The notes under the pieces were generated by a model. That model had not been told where the DNA came from. It worked only from the letters and a program-made list of their open reading frames with translations, and searched no databases. From Trichuris trichiura (lineage: Eukaryota; Nematoda; Enoplea; Trichinellida; Trichuridae): a DNA stretch of 64,000 nucleotides. Every line of letters starts with the position of its first letter. Within the stretch, counting starts at the first letter, position 1. The stretch is from NCBI GenBank assembly GCA_037903355.1, contig JBAJFE010000061.1, forward strand, positions 310,001 to 374,000, in the 5' to 3' direction. The position numbers and the translations under genes are program-made. This document shows positions 50,484-63,324 of this stretch, one piece after another.

Positions 50484-51477
50484 TTAACTAACGAAATACT
50501 TGCTTATGCCAATCAGGCTGCGAAGCAGGCTAGATATTTCCACCGTCGTTGTTCCAACGCTGCCAAACGTATATTCGTACATAGGTTGTGGTAGGAGTTT
50601 GGCGGCAATATGCTGCACCCAAGATGCGTATTGCAACGCTAATTTCACAAGCGTTTCATCGCCAATAGTGGAAAAGCAAGAAGCAAGAACTCCGTTGACG
50701 ATTAGGTTGCCTTCTTCAGTGATTGGTGAATAGAAGCCTTTCTTTTCTGCTTTCTTCAACTCAACTATCCTTGCTTCTCGCAGTTGCCCATTCTCTCCCT
50801 GCACATATAGGCAGTTGCCTTTAGTTAGCTGTTTCGCCATAACGGTTTTGGTCAAACCACCTTTGCAGTTAGTTTCGTAGATCAAATGAAGCGGGGTCAG
50901 CGAGAGTCGATGGTTTGTCTCAGTGATGACGTCAACATATTCTGCGTACTGCTTCTTGTTGGCATGAATCCAACTCATAACGGGTGAATATGTAAGTCGC
51001 TGTTCCTTATTTCGAGCAAGCACTTTGGCTTGCCTATTCGTTATCAATTGTTCCATTGTCATTGGGCCCAAATTGGTATCCACAAGGGCATCAGAAGGGA
51101 AGCACCTGGCGCCACCACCACCGTCACCCTTAAAAGTGAGCATGCGGGTGATATGTTTTTAAAAGAAGACATTAAGCGTTGCTTACTGCGTACATATCCT
51201 GTTGAGCATACTCGACGCTTTGAGGGTGGGCTGCTTCGGGAGAACTGACGATCCGTTGGCAAGTACAAGGGCATTTGTCTCGAGCTTCGTGAATAAATAG
51301 GCATTCATCCCGAGTGAGCATTTCGCAGCTTGTCTTGCTGACCAATTGCCTTTGAACAAAGGATTTTGTCCCTACCTCCTCAGGACATGTCAAGGCTTGA
51401 GCCAGCGTGACGTCAGCGTAAAAACATAGCAGAAGGACGAAAGGGAGGACGGCGGCAACTACGTGTCCTTGTTGCAT
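50484..51477 (-). CDS. Secreted hedgehog-related protein with Hint domain
   Basis: There are two exons on the minus strand, 51477-51187 and 51128-50484, with a 58-nt intron in phase 0, giving 311 residues. The start at 51477 opens a clear signal peptide (VVAAVLPFVLLLCFYADVTLAQA). A short domain with six Cys follows, ending CPCTC at residues 66-70 or so. After a Gly-rich hinge comes a Hint domain: GARCFPSDALVDT (the Cys is the self-splicing residue), LTPLHLIYE (Thr-x-x-His block B) and, near the end, GNLIVNGVLASCFS. This matches nematode hedgehog-related families (warthog, groundhog and similar), where Hint cleaves itself and can attach a lipid to the N-terminal part. The N-terminal domain is much shorter than a canonical Hedge domain and I cannot place it in a named family. 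No neighbouring gene points to a pathway. Confidence 0.85.
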
Positions 51478-52224
51478 TGTATTTTTTCAACTGACCACCG
51501 CGTGAGTTTCCAAATAAGGTGTTCGTTCAATTATTGAATTTGTCAAAATGTAGGCCATAATTAGTACTTAAATATTGGGCGGCGACGAATTAGTTCAGGC
51601 GCACAAACGAAGAGACAGTCCTGTATTGGACCAATGAGTTGGCGTCAACGGTCTATTGAGCAGGCTCAGCTCCCCCGGTCGCGCGCGCGCGCGTGAGGCT
51701 AACCGGTTTTTCATGGGTTCCCTTAAAATGGTCTGTCGCGCCGGCGTTTGGGCCGTTTGTTGCGCGCGGCAAGCAGCATATGGTGGATAAATGGGTTCAA
51801 CATTTTTTTGTGTTTCCGTCAATCGCCTCGACAGACAATAAGCTCCGGTAGAGGAAAACAAATTTCAAAATCAACAACAACCGACTGAGCTGGCAGAATC
51901 GGGTTATTCGGTCGCTGCCGAACCTGAAGCGCTTCAACGCGCAAAACATTTGGCGTCCTTTTTAAGGCGTTGCTATCAAGAAGAATCAGCCGGAAATTTA
52001 AATATTAATACTGCCATTGTCGCTGAGTTCCGTGGCCATTTGAGCAACCTAACCTGAATTCCTTGAATATTTTATCCCGTCAAGTCTTGGCTGGAGGGCA
52101 GTTAATTTGCATAAGTACATCTGCATTAGGAGTTTGTTATGACGTCAGAAGCTCCGGTGGGACCTAATTATTTGGTCTGCCTAAAGCTTTCGCCTTACTC
52201 AGCGGCGGCGGTAGTGGATGATTT

Positions 52225-53954
52225 TCAAAATATGGGCTCAAGGATTGGCGCACGGGATGCTTCGTGAGTATAGGATGACTTTCGTCTAAGCGTTTTCAGA
52301 ATTTTGAATTTGCGCCAAAGCATAGGCATGATAAAGGATGAGCAAGCAGCTATGACGTATAGGATGTCATCGATAGCACTAACGAGGCTGAAATGCGTGA
52401 GGATGTTAGTTCCGCTGTTTAGTGACAGCTGTCACAAACTGTTTTTCAAATGAAGCGGAAAGTAGGAATACGTTAAGGACTGATGACTTTTGCAGTTCAA
52501 CTATTGTGTCGCTCATATATTCAGGTACATTTTCGTTCGACGTCCCGAAAACAAATACGAAATGTGCTGTTGAGTGATTGGCTAAACGAGGCGGTTGACA
52601 TTTGTCGTTCCTTTGATAGGTAGGCTTAACGGACAGCATTCTACTTTGTCTCTTCTCGAAGGCGCGGAAGACGTCCTTATTATCAATGCTGACTTGTCCA
52701 TTCGTCTTCATGCAGCAAAGGCTTACGCTTAATTCTTCACTGTTAGCTAATGATAACGAAATATGAAACACTGACTTTATTTTTTAAGTCCAATCTCTTT
52801 CATGTATTTTACGTTTACCCATTCGGTTAAAAAACAATATATTATTAATATCATAATGTAAAAGCAATATGTAATGCGTTAATTCGGCAATAATTTCCTA
52901 TGTCTTTGTTGTAGATTTTGCATAAGGCTCTGAGTGATAGACATTATTCCAAATAAAAGATCATCGATGCATTTCGCTTTGTATATCCGATAAGACCATT
53001 CTGAATGTATTTTTGAGTTGTGCCAAACTTTCATACAGTTTTTCAATGATTCATTGAGCTATGAACTTCACGCCGCTATGTCACTCGTACGCTCACTTTT
53101 TAATGCTGCTAAGAATTTTGTAGGAAGCGCTGGGATTAACGTTGTGGCGGGAAAAGATGCGCAAGGCATAATTTGAAAACAAGAATACGTTTGAGACGCA
53201 GTGAAAACGAAGTGAGTTTGGAATTTTTGTCTCCCAACACTCCAGGAAGCTATAAATGTTTAAAAATTAAATTTCTAATTTATTTCAGTTTTTCACACAT
53301 GTAAAAAAATGTGATAGGAAAGGCGTAAAATCAACTCTTCATTCATTGGAGAAGGCAGAGATAAGTAATGCTGAGCAATCAAAAGAGAAAATCTCGCTGT
53401 TTCGATGTGGGCAGTAAATAAGGCGTAGCATTGCGCTTAGTGTTTAGTCTCTATAATATGCAATTGTGTAGTGTTAATTCTCGTTTCTTTTTAAAATACC
53501 TTCATTGAAGACAAGACGGTTTAATTTCGTTGGTAAAAATAACTGTTTCCCGTTAATTCCTAAATGAAACATGCTTTGCCTATCACACGCAAAATTGCAT
53601 CAATGAAATTTTGCGTACGTTAATTCTTAGTAACAGCATAACGCGAAATAATGTTTATTTGAACTTTTGCAAACTGAAATAGACGCAGTAAAATTTTATT
53701 ATTGCGACAGTGGACCGGTTGGAATATTTTAGGATTGAGGTGGTTACTTTTAGCAATTGCGCAGTGCTTTATTGAGGTCGTCTTTACGTTTGCAAGCCGA
53801 CACTGCCTCACCTTCAATGTAGACGCTGAAGATGGGACAGGGCTGACTCTGAAAGCTAAGAAACTTAAAAAAGAGCTCTCATTGATGTTCAACCGGTTTC
53901 TTACGTTTGTCACAAAATGCCTGTCGTCCGCGTGCTTCTCAGTTGTGCAAAAAA
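52225..53954 (-). CDS. Possible vWFA-like membrane protein, 3' part
   Basis: Two linked minus-strand exons are well supported: 52770-52440 and 52387-52225, separated by a 52-nt intron with a GTTTGT donor, with agreeing phases. They encode HFVFVFGTSNENV, then ELQKSSVLNVFLLS, then a hydrophobic segment (ILYVIAACSSFIMPMLW), a basic tail and a TGA at 52225. The beta-strand/helix rhythm resembles the second half of a von Willebrand A domain followed by a membrane anchor. A possible upstream exon (53954-53812, GTGAGG donor) encodes FVTNVRNRLNINESSFLSFL, resembling the first half of such a domain. It ends in phase 0 while the exon at 52770 needs phase 1, so at least one exon between is missing from this model. 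No metal-site motif was seen. The family call is inference. Confidence 0.4.
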
Positions 53955-56463
53955 CTGTCTTTTATAGAAAACATTTCCAGCTGCCCATTTATTTCGTCGT
54001 GAACTTATTAGCTGATTTTCTTGTTTTTCAATAGGTGCCAACCGGTATTTGCATTTTTAGGGTCTTTTCAACTAACACAGTAGCTTATTGAATTTGCAAG
54101 TTGCACTTTTCTGACAGACTGTCCAAGGAGAACTAAAAGGCGCTCGCATTATGCTCGGTAATTTCGGATAATTATTTCATAAGATTAATACTTGAAAGTT
54201 CAGTTTTCATTCTGTAATAGCTAGGCGAATCACATTTTTTCGTTGTCTGCACGAAAATAACAACCTTTAGGTTTATTCAATATTTTTGTTGGGGCGCTGC
54301 TTTCGAGGTTAGCCACGCCCTGTCATCACTGCCAAATGCATCGCTAATAAAAGGCCAAGAATAATTGCAAGCAGGATAAACAGTAATTTTAAAGATGAAG
54401 CAACTGTCTTCAAATGGAAAACACTACTTTCATCAGGATCGTAACACCATCCCAAGTACGCGTGGAAACATCAATAGTAAGAGGTGAGGTAAAAAAACAA
54501 TGAATAAATAAAGGAAAGTAAAATAAACGCTAACAGAATACACTAAGCATAATGATAATCAAGTAGGGTTGAACTATGTTTAAGTAAAGCATGAGGAATT
54601 AAATTAGCAATAAACAAAGCATTATTAAATAATAATACCAAGCAGAATTAGACGAATAGATTCCAACGTTCCATGCAGGACGCTTTTTTAATATATGGTT
54701 GCACATTCCCGCGATAAAAACGGTTTGCCTTTCTGCGTTCTGTCATTACTTGCGCAAACCGCTCACACGAGGGGGCGTCAGCTGCTGAAGCCTTGGAAAA
54801 TTTCGCATTTTATTCTCTGGATATTGCGTTCTTCTTTGAGCTGTTTGTTCAAAATAGAATGTTCTTACGAATAGCAAAGTTACTGCACGCTTCCAACGAT
54901 TGCCTAGTGCTCTTATTCGAGTGTACGACGAATGGATTGAATTCATAATTACGGGAATTGAAAGTCTTACTCGGTTGCCGTTTTCTTTAGGTGTATTGCC
55001 TTTGATTTAATAAAGTAGCCACTTTATAATGATATGTCTTTATTACGGAGTGAATGTCCCGTTTAATGTGCAACAAAAAAAATCTTAATCCCCGGAGCTT
55101 TCAGGCTACTTGAGGCCCCTCTTCAGCGGTCTTAAATTATAAAAATTATAATGGATAATTTAAAACCGCTGAAGACGGGCCCCGAGTGACCCGGAAGCTC
55201 CGGAGATTAAGATTTTTTTTCGTTGCACATTAAACGGGACATTCACTCCGTAATAATGACATTTCATTATGAAAACATACAGTCCCGTACCAAGAAATCG
55301 CATCTTCAGTAGCCACTCTAGATGAAAATGTGAATAAAAGCTTCAATTGCTGTACCTTTCAACAGATAATGAAAATCAAATAGCAGCTACAATATTCATG
55401 CGCATTCTTTAATGTCTTTGAAAGCATAATACTTAGTAACGACTTGAAACCTTTTCGAAACGTAAACCTTCGGCTGTTACATGTTTATTTATATAACAGT
55501 TAAAAGTTTGCGTTAGGAAGTTATATATATGTATATAGTAGTTAAAAGTTTATATCTCAACTTTGTTCCACAAAACCAGACTGACACGTTTGGCTTAGGC
55601 GTTATAATTCTGTTTCTTTCTCATTACAATTTGTTTGTCTTTCGACATATACGATCCAAGAAATAAAAAAGATCTTATTGGTTCTTGAGTGTGAAGTGGT
55701 AATAAATAGCCATCACAGAAAGCGTTGTGTAACCGCGTTTTTATTCGGCAGTTTTTAACTTTTTCACTGACCCGATTCAGTTGTTAGAAGAAAATTTTGA
55801 CCCGCCTCCATCAATGTGATTCATTCGTTCAGTTCAAACGACAACTACTAAGACTTCTCTCTTCTTTATAATAGACAGCAGTGTGTGAAATTATAAGTTT
55901 GAACTCAGATGCTTCCTCGTAAAATTGTTAATTTCAATGACTGGCGAGAAAACCCGCAACCAACGGTTGTGCGTTTGACCACATTCAACAAAAGCCATTT
56001 TCTTTGTTAAAAACAAATCAACTGTGTACGTAGGAAACAAAGACTTATCAGTGCATGTAAGCTTCCACCTTTCGTAGTCCTACAGGTTTAGATGAAGTAT
56101 TCAACACTGCGTTTCCCATGCGCTACGAGGGGAAGAATACGACGTTAAGTGTCGCTTTAGGGTTTCAGTTGCTATTGTATCGACGTGCTCCAAATCCTTG
56201 CCTGTCGAACCGCAAAACGGCCAAGCGTTCAAGTTCTCTTGCCTCGTTTTATCAAACCACGCAGGTGCACAGGAAGGCAATTTATCAGCAGCACTGCTGC
56301 TTAAATTTAGACGAACACAGTAAACGCATAAGTTTGAAGCAAAAATGTAAAAAAATATTTTCCATCGTTGACCTTGAAAATCACAATGTTATTACCATAT
56401 TTTTTTAAAAAGAGGCGAAGCGTCAGCGACCGTTTTGTCGCAATGGCAAGAAGGTAGTAGTCG
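53955..56463. other. Gene-poor stretch
   Basis: It contains the foldback element at 55024-55307 and nothing else I recognise. Confidence 0.45.
55024..55307. repeat. Foldback element with 10-bp target duplication
   Basis: Arms about 55024-55138 and 55152-55290 are inverted copies with the CCGGAGCTT core and ATTACGGAGTGAATGTCCCG. The right end is CAGTCCCGTACCAAGAA. Direct repeats AGTAGCCACT flank it at 55014-55023 and 55308-55317. The left arm again lacks the terminal 25-30 bases. Confidence 0.78.
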
Positions 56464-58414
56464 TCAGTTTCTCATGTTCGTATAGTAGGGCCAATAGGCG
56501 TACGGATAGGACCAGGCGGCTTGAGCGGCCATTGCTTTGCTTTGAGCTATTTCCCGGCTGGCCATTTCCGCGGCGACGTCTTCTTCAGCCATCTTTTTCT
56601 GCTTCTTCACCATCAAGCAGGCACGGAAGCTCGAAGCGCAAATTGGAATGATGAAGATGAGCAACACAACAGCTGGAACAGTTGAAACACACCTTTAGAG
56701 CTGGCGGGAAAAAAACCTTTCGAAGCGCTCTTTTGTTAAAAATAAACCACCCCTTTTGGACGCTTTAGAACCGGCTGCGTCAAGAGTTCAGTAGAGCGCG
56801 TTTCTTCGCGCTTGACAGCCTACGAGAATCTCTTAGGTGGTTCAAACTGAAGGGTTAACATTTGCACCAAGCGCGCTAATGGGTTTTTTTCCAAAGTACT
56901 TTTGCTTGCTAACCTTTCGACATACTACTGAGCACTGCGGTTGAAAACTGCTAATGTTAATGTTATCCAGTTTAAAGTAACTTTACCAAGGCGGAGAGAC
57001 TTTTTTCGACGGCATGCTTAGGGTCGCACTTTGGATGCCCTCATGGTGTAAGAGTACCTTACGCGATACAATGCCCGCTTTGTAAGATGGAATAGCCTTC
57101 TTATTAAAGTAGGTCGTGCATCGTCCTTGAACTCAGTAAAAACCGGATACTACAGCCGATGCCTAACCGTCGGTAAAGCCAATATGTTGACTTAATAGGA
57201 AGGCATTGTTCCGTCTTGGTTGATAGCATTAACTTTTGAGGGCATTTTTTGCACTGTTGCGGTTTTGTTTACAAGCACTTGAATGTATTATGCAGGTAGA
57301 CAAAAGCGCGGCAGCCGCGTATACTTTCGGGAAACTGGATTTTACTGCGCGCTGTTTCAATTCAGTTGACCTATGAGGCCTATCCAAAAAGATTATATCC
57401 GCTAGAGAGACAAGTCAACATCACTGCTTCCCTTACGAAGCACAATTTGCTGCATTCAATGAAAAAGACCGCTTCATATTCTACCTCGTCATTGGGACGA
57501 CCAGTTAACATGTTAATACATGCGTCAGAAAGTGGACAGGTCGTTGATGATTACAGAGACAATAATGTTAATCATCCTGCTGCCGTTGCAGTTGGCCGAG
57601 TCGCCGCTGAAGTCATTCGACTTCGTAATTGTCAAGGAATTTCTTGATGACAAGAAATTCCAATTGTAAAAAAATAGAACGATCACAGATGACTAATGCA
57701 TTGATCGCTTAGGGTAAAAGCAACCAGAATTCCAAGGTCCAACGCAGAAATTCGGCAAAAAGGTACAAATCAGTTGGCGCTATTCGTTCCTTTTCAATTC
57801 ACCGTAGGTATTTGCTAATTGACGTCGAATAGGGCAATTACGGCCAGTTTTCTTTATCTATCTATTTCGGTTGACTGTGATTATGTCGAAACGTGAGCAG
57901 GTGCCACTGGGAATAATTTGCCCGCAGAAAAATTAAATGCAATCTACTGCGTAGAAATAGAAAAATTGATTTGCCAAATAAGGACTTACGCAAACCGTTG
58001 CGACGCGTAGGGAGATGTTTTACGTGGAAAGCGCATGGCGTAATTACCTGAAGTGAAGAGGATGATTACGAATACGGTTGTCCATATGCGGAAGCGAAAA
58101 GCGCAAGTTAGCTCGCAAGCTCCAGGTACAGCCGCTTCGGCAGCAACGCAATCTCCAGTGGTGAAGAGGCTCCAATAGGCGTTGTCTTCACACTCGTGCT
58201 TGCACGCATCCCGACGACTGTAATAACCCGTCTGACAGCGACAAACCCACTGTCCTCCGTCAGGGTTCCTTAGGCACCCATTGTCATGCTCACCGAAACA
58301 GCGAGCTCGGCACGCATCCTCAGAGTCAAAAAGTGACGGGCTAACTTCGGCTCCACCCCGCTGGAGAAACATTGCCAAAGCGATCAACGTCAAAGGAAAC
58401 ATGCCGGCACCCAT
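56464..58414 (-). CDS. Small Cys-rich single-pass membrane protein
   Basis: There are two minus-strand exons, 58414-58048 (367 nt) and 56672-56464 (209 nt), joined in phase 1 to give 191 residues. ATG at 58414 starts a good signal peptide (MGAGMFPLTLIALAMF). The ectodomain has ten Cys, with an EGF-like core (GCLRNPDGGQWVCRCQTGYY) and further pairs. The membrane helix is split exactly by the intron: WTTVFVIILFTS from exon 1 and AVVLLIFIIPICASS from exon 2. A basic stop-transfer run and a cytoplasmic tail with an aromatic end (SYPYAYWPYYTNMRN) follow. The split of one helix across a phase-matched 1.4-kb intron strongly supports the pairing. The gene could be a receptor or accessory protein, and I do not recognise a named family. 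Confidence 0.72.
57356..57647 (+). other. Possible isolated exon, unrecognised
   Basis: An open + strand frame (about 93 codons, ending TGA at 57645) follows a TTTCAATTCAG acceptor. It contains LGRPVNMLIHASESGQVV and AAVAVGRVAAEVIRL. It lies inside the 1.4-kb intron of the minus-strand Cys-rich membrane gene. No partner exon or family was recognised. Confidence 0.22.
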
Positions 58415-61160
58415 TATGTTCAAAAATGAAATAATGGACCAACTTTGAATGCGAACAAAAAAGGAATCCGTCGTCCAAGGGTCAATCAAAGACGGTGCCA
58501 AAGGCAGCCCGGCTGAAAGCGATCCGTACTGTGCAAGGGACGAAATGAGAATGGCGATTCGAAAGTGGAGCAACTAAAGGCAACGACGACAGCCACAGGG
58601 CGGCTGCGCTTTGTCAGGGCAACAACCTGTTTACTGGCGCGCGTGCCGGCACACAGACACGACATGTCACCGGCGGCAACAAACCGGACCTCCCTTGGGA
58701 ACAGCTACTCTGGAACGTACTGGTTTGAATGATGAAAGAGTCCCTAACGAATGCCTTAACTCATTCGCAACATTTCTTCTTTCCCATTGCGCGTCAACGG
58801 AATTAACCATTGAAAAATTGTGAGTCTGCTTGGATCGTTGTACGCATCACACGCAATGAAAAAGCTTTTAAAATTGGGACAGTGCGTATATCAGCATAGC
58901 TATTCACACGGCATCACCCCAGTCGCCTAACGTACCGCCAGCGAAAACGGCCCTCCATTAGACGTTTAGAAAAAGTTGTCTTTAAGAACGGAATAGCTAT
59001 TCTTTATGCGCTTTTTTGTGGTGACTTTTTTCGGTTCCGAACGCTTCCACGGCTTGCGTATGGAGGAAACAATCCATTTTTCTATTTCGGAAGATGCCAA
59101 CGAAGAAACACCTTGCAACTCGGTTACGCTTTGGATGCTTCTTAAGCAAACATCTATTCGCACTTAGCTTGCCTACGTAACGCCACGAGGCGACTGTGAA
59201 ACCGCCTGTCATGAATTCAACTTTGGAAGTTCAGCGGCGGCTTGGCGAGCACGCGCCAACTTTTCAAGCGTTCATTTAAGCTCGCTCGGTAGGTACGACG
59301 CCGCGAATATTGCATGTCGGACAATTTAGGCGCGAACAAAACGGCTCCAGCTTTAGTCGAATGCTGTTCAAATGGAATAGGTTAATATTTTCCGCTGAAA
59401 GATTTTGCCAATGAACGCCAGCAGAAAAAGACGGCGAGCGAAAAGAAAAAATACGTGTGTACCTGACAATCTTTTAAGCTACTGAAGAAAATCTATTTGA
59501 AAAAAGTTAAGAAAAAAGTAAATGTCGCGCTTTAATTGCATGCCTTGCAATTAAAATTATCAGCTTGCTAGTAACAGGTTTTTTCTGTCGAATAATAACT
59601 TCGAATAAAAGCAAAAGTGTTGTGACGCAATAACGCATACCACCTTCACGAAAGCGTTGTAGTTTGCTGCTTCGGTTTGAATAAGATAGAGAAAATAGGA
59701 TTGTAGGTTACGCAAGGCAAAAGAATGGAAAAGGCCAGCCGATCTTGAGCGTCGTCGCGTATATGAAAACCACGTTTTTATTTTCTTTGTCTTAAAAAAA
59801 GTAGGGCGCAGTTTCGCTTATGCGAGAAAGTGAAATTCACTTTTTGCAACCATTGGAATTGGGAAGAAAAAAATGCATAGATTAGTTAGATTTACAAGCA
59901 GTTAGGAGCGTTGTGCGATTAAGCGGCCGCCGTAAAAAGCTTTAAAAATCCAGTTTTAGAATGAATCATCGCGCGAGAACTTCGCAAACGTTTGGCAAGA
60001 AAAATAACTTCTATTTTCCGTACAGTTTCGGCGGTTTTCGTCGGAACAATTTTTGACCGTCAAAGCAATAGATTAAGTCGGATGGGATGAAGAAAAATTC
60101 AAATAAAAATAGTACTTCGCTACGCACAATGCATTGGGTAAAACTTCGGTAGAAAAAAGGGGACTTTCAAAGCACCAATGAAATCAGGATACAATTCTTG
60201 ATGGCGCTGTCATATCTATTCATATCGTCACATACTAGGAACTTCGTTCATACGAACAGAAATTTCAAGGCCATTCAGCTATGCATTTGCTCGAGCAATG
60301 CTCGGTACAAGAAATGACAATTTCCAAACAAAAACCCGCCCCTTTTGCCCGCAGCAATTTGGTAAACATGCTTTCATGCTCTGAGAAAACGTAGTCGCTA
60401 ACTCAAACTGAACTCTTCGAAACTGACAGTCTGATTGCTCTAATTCAATGACATCAACGGCACTACATAAATGCGAGAAAAACGCGTAAGTATTTATACG
60501 TTTTAGTGACGGATTCATCAGTACAGATTAAAGTTCGGCGCAATCGCGTATGAAACTACTTAGAAAATGTTGTATCAGCAGTCTACGTTTGCCCAGTTGA
60601 TGACCACAACACATCAGCTTAGCAATAGAATTCGAGAACAATTCTTTCGCAACCCTGCAGCGCCCTAACGTTTCTGCTCAAATTTCCAGCCTGCACTTAT
60701 TTAGAATATTTGAAAATTCTACAATGATAGCAGGTATGTACAATATTTAAATTACTGTAACTTACTCAGAGAAGGCTGATAGGCCGATATTTGAAAATCC
60801 TAAAACGATAAGCAGGTAAGTACAACATTTAAATTGCTGCAACTTACTCAGAGAAGGAAAATAGGCTTTTTAATGGCAAGGAAAAGCTGAAAAAAGTTAA
60901 CAAAACATTTAAACGCGCATCTGTTAACCGGTGGCGCCTTAGCGTGCGGCAAAGCTTCTATTTCTTTTTTCATATTACGATTCCAGCCAATATAGCAGAA
61001 AAGCGAGGGGACTAATAATTTCTTTCGTCATTTTATTTCGCATTTCTCAACCGCGATGCCTCATGCGACACCAAGCGTCAGTACTATGGCATATGTGGTT
61101 GAGAGATCGAAAAAACATTTTGGCCAAAAGCACTATACCAGTGAAGCGCTTGCCACCATT
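58415..61160. other. Upstream region of the Cys-rich membrane gene
   Basis: Bases just above 58414 should hold the promoter of the minus-strand gene. Short minus-strand frames at 58966-59212 and 60279-60518 lack any family signature and were not accepted as genes. Confidence 0.4.
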
Positions 61161-63036
61161 TCACATGCCACCAACGGATGGAGCCAGGGAATCGAGTGGA
61201 GCAATGAGCGATATGTTGCTAACATAACGAATCAACAGTTCGTCATCCTTCTCGTCTTGATACTGCCACAGTTCACGGGGAAGTGCCTCCGACAGTCGGC
61301 TTCCGGGATGACACTCTGATGAGCTGCCGGAATTTGCTGTACTTCTCTTCAAGAGCCCCTTCGAATCGACAGTTTCTTTGCCCGAAGATGTATTCTTTGT
61401 ACGCCCGTCCAATTGGTCGCTTGATCTGCTAGAGATAAGCATAACAATAAGTGACGTACGAATAACTTACCTCGCAATTTCTGCTGCTCCTTCCCGTTCC
61501 GGGACAAGCCTGTCAGTCTGGCAAAACTTGTCCATTTTTGCCCGCTTGAATTTAACCGTCAACGAACGCTTCAAAGTCTTCGATATAGTGGGCCATTGTT
61601 CCTTGCTAGTTTCTTCCTCCTCTTCCGCAGGGCTGTCATGGTAAACAAAATACTCGCCGTCCAGTTGAATCTCGTCAACATCCTGCTGACTTCGTCCTAT
61701 GTCATTCCTCGTCGGTTCCGAGTTCAAAAAAGGATAATAACCTTTTTCCAAAGACTCGGAACGAATGGGAATGAAGTGAGTCGCCGTAGTGATTGGAATT
61801 TCATTCGGATCCAATCGAACCTTCGCCTGCCGGCGTTTCCCCTTTTGCATAGCCTTCTCGTAATAACAACCGTACCGCTCCTGCTTCTGAAACGTAAAGG
61901 AGGCATTTCGATTCGCAAAGTACCAAAAATTCTCGATGATTTCACGAAGTGATTACCTGCAACAACGGGTCGCCTATCGCTGCACTTCGGACGCCGTTGT
62001 TGGAAGAATAAGTAGGCATTGGGCATTTGCCGGTGACCCAATCCTTCACGCTGAATGCGAACTTGGATACTTTGTGCAGCGGAATCGTCGGACCCAACGG
62101 ATAGGTCCACGTGGAGACAAAGGGATCGGCAACGCGACCCTGGGCGCTTTGACCATTTAGCAAGAGGCATTCGAACGAATCGACATCACCAGATTTCGTT
62201 TTCGAACAATGGTCAGCTGAAGAAACTGGCGGCTACGTAATGTCGTAAATTCAAAAATGCGCTTACCGCCAAGCCAATGCTTCTGCTGACCAATGAGAAA
62301 ATTTTGAAAAGCGCAAGGAAACTGTCTCTGCTGCAAGTTCCAAAGGGAGGAAGCATCACCAGTGTCGCCTTTCCATATGCCCAGAAGTCGTCCCACCTCG
62401 CAGCAACATCCAGTCTTTGCTAGGCCCGGAAAAACGCATGTCGAGCAAGGCACCGCATTCTTGAAAGAAACAAACGCTTTCCTTTTAAACATTATTTTAA
62501 AAGAGCAAATATTACATTGAAAGCCAAGACAACCCTGCTTATTTCATCGAAAAGTTCGCCGTCGTCATCATCCGAAGCAATGCTACAACGGTCTGTCCGT
62601 CGTAAGGGAGCTGCGCATGAATTAGGAACAGACGTCTCTTCCAGCAACTTCGGACGTTTGCTTGGCGTGGCGCCTAAATTTAAAAAGGCATTACAAACCG
62701 CACTGATAATGACGTAATGTTTTCACCTGACGAACGATTTGTGCATCCCGCTTCCTCTTCATCTTTCGCCGACGCATCTTTTCCCAAATTTGCGAATCCT
62801 TCATTCGTCTCACGTTCGCCATTATCCGCTGACCTCTTCACATTAGTTTGAATCTCTCCGGCGGATTGCAATAGCGGAGGGAATGCCTCGTCGTAGCTTA
62901 AAAAACGACGCGTTTCTTTCAAGTTGCCAGCCAGCGAGACTTTAAAAATTAAAAAAAAACGCGCTGGTCATTTACCAAAGCGCCGCAGAGGCGCAAACTC
63001 TGCCTTGAAGGCATAGGAAAGTGGTGTACGCTGGCA
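61161..63036 (-). CDS. Unrecognised six-exon gene, 3' part
   Basis: The minus-strand exons are 63036-62976, 62939-62727, 62476-62267, 62216-61957, 61886-61471 and 61428-61161, ending in TGA. Phases are 1, 1, 1, 0 and 2, all agree, and the joined frame is open for 475 residues. Visible features are a Cys cluster (PCSTC and GCCCEVGRLLGIWKG), a conserved-looking stretch (DPFVSTWTYPLGPTIPL), an acidic run (AEEEEE) and a Ser/Lys-rich, probably disordered C-terminal region. No signal peptide or membrane helix is visible in this part. The acceptor before 63036 has no clear start codon behind it, so a further 5' exon is likely. Intron 2 (62477-62726) has a weak acceptor (GAAAG). I do not recognise the family and assign no function. 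Confidence 0.6.
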
Positions 63037-63324
63037 CTAAGATATTATAAAACTTTCAGCTAACTTTTGATCTTTAATTCCTTGCAACGACCCAACTTCA
63101 GTGAGTTATTGCTTCTTCATTATAGAGCCAAAAAAAATAAAGTTAAAACTTATTTTGCATCTTTTGTTATGCTAATCATTTCCAGAAATGGGAATCTTAT
63201 TCAGACATTAGCCGGTGCTCTTCATGTAAGGGCACACGGGACATATTATTCCCGTCAAAAGGATGTAAGTTTTGCAAAGTAAAGCCATGTTACTGTATTT
63301 TTAAAAAGTTTGGTACCTAACTTC

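Noticed and set aside
53702..54034. 110-codon + strand frame with hydrophobic segments
   Set aside because: The minus strand of the same stretch fits the candidate vWFA-like exon better, and no + strand splice partners were seen.
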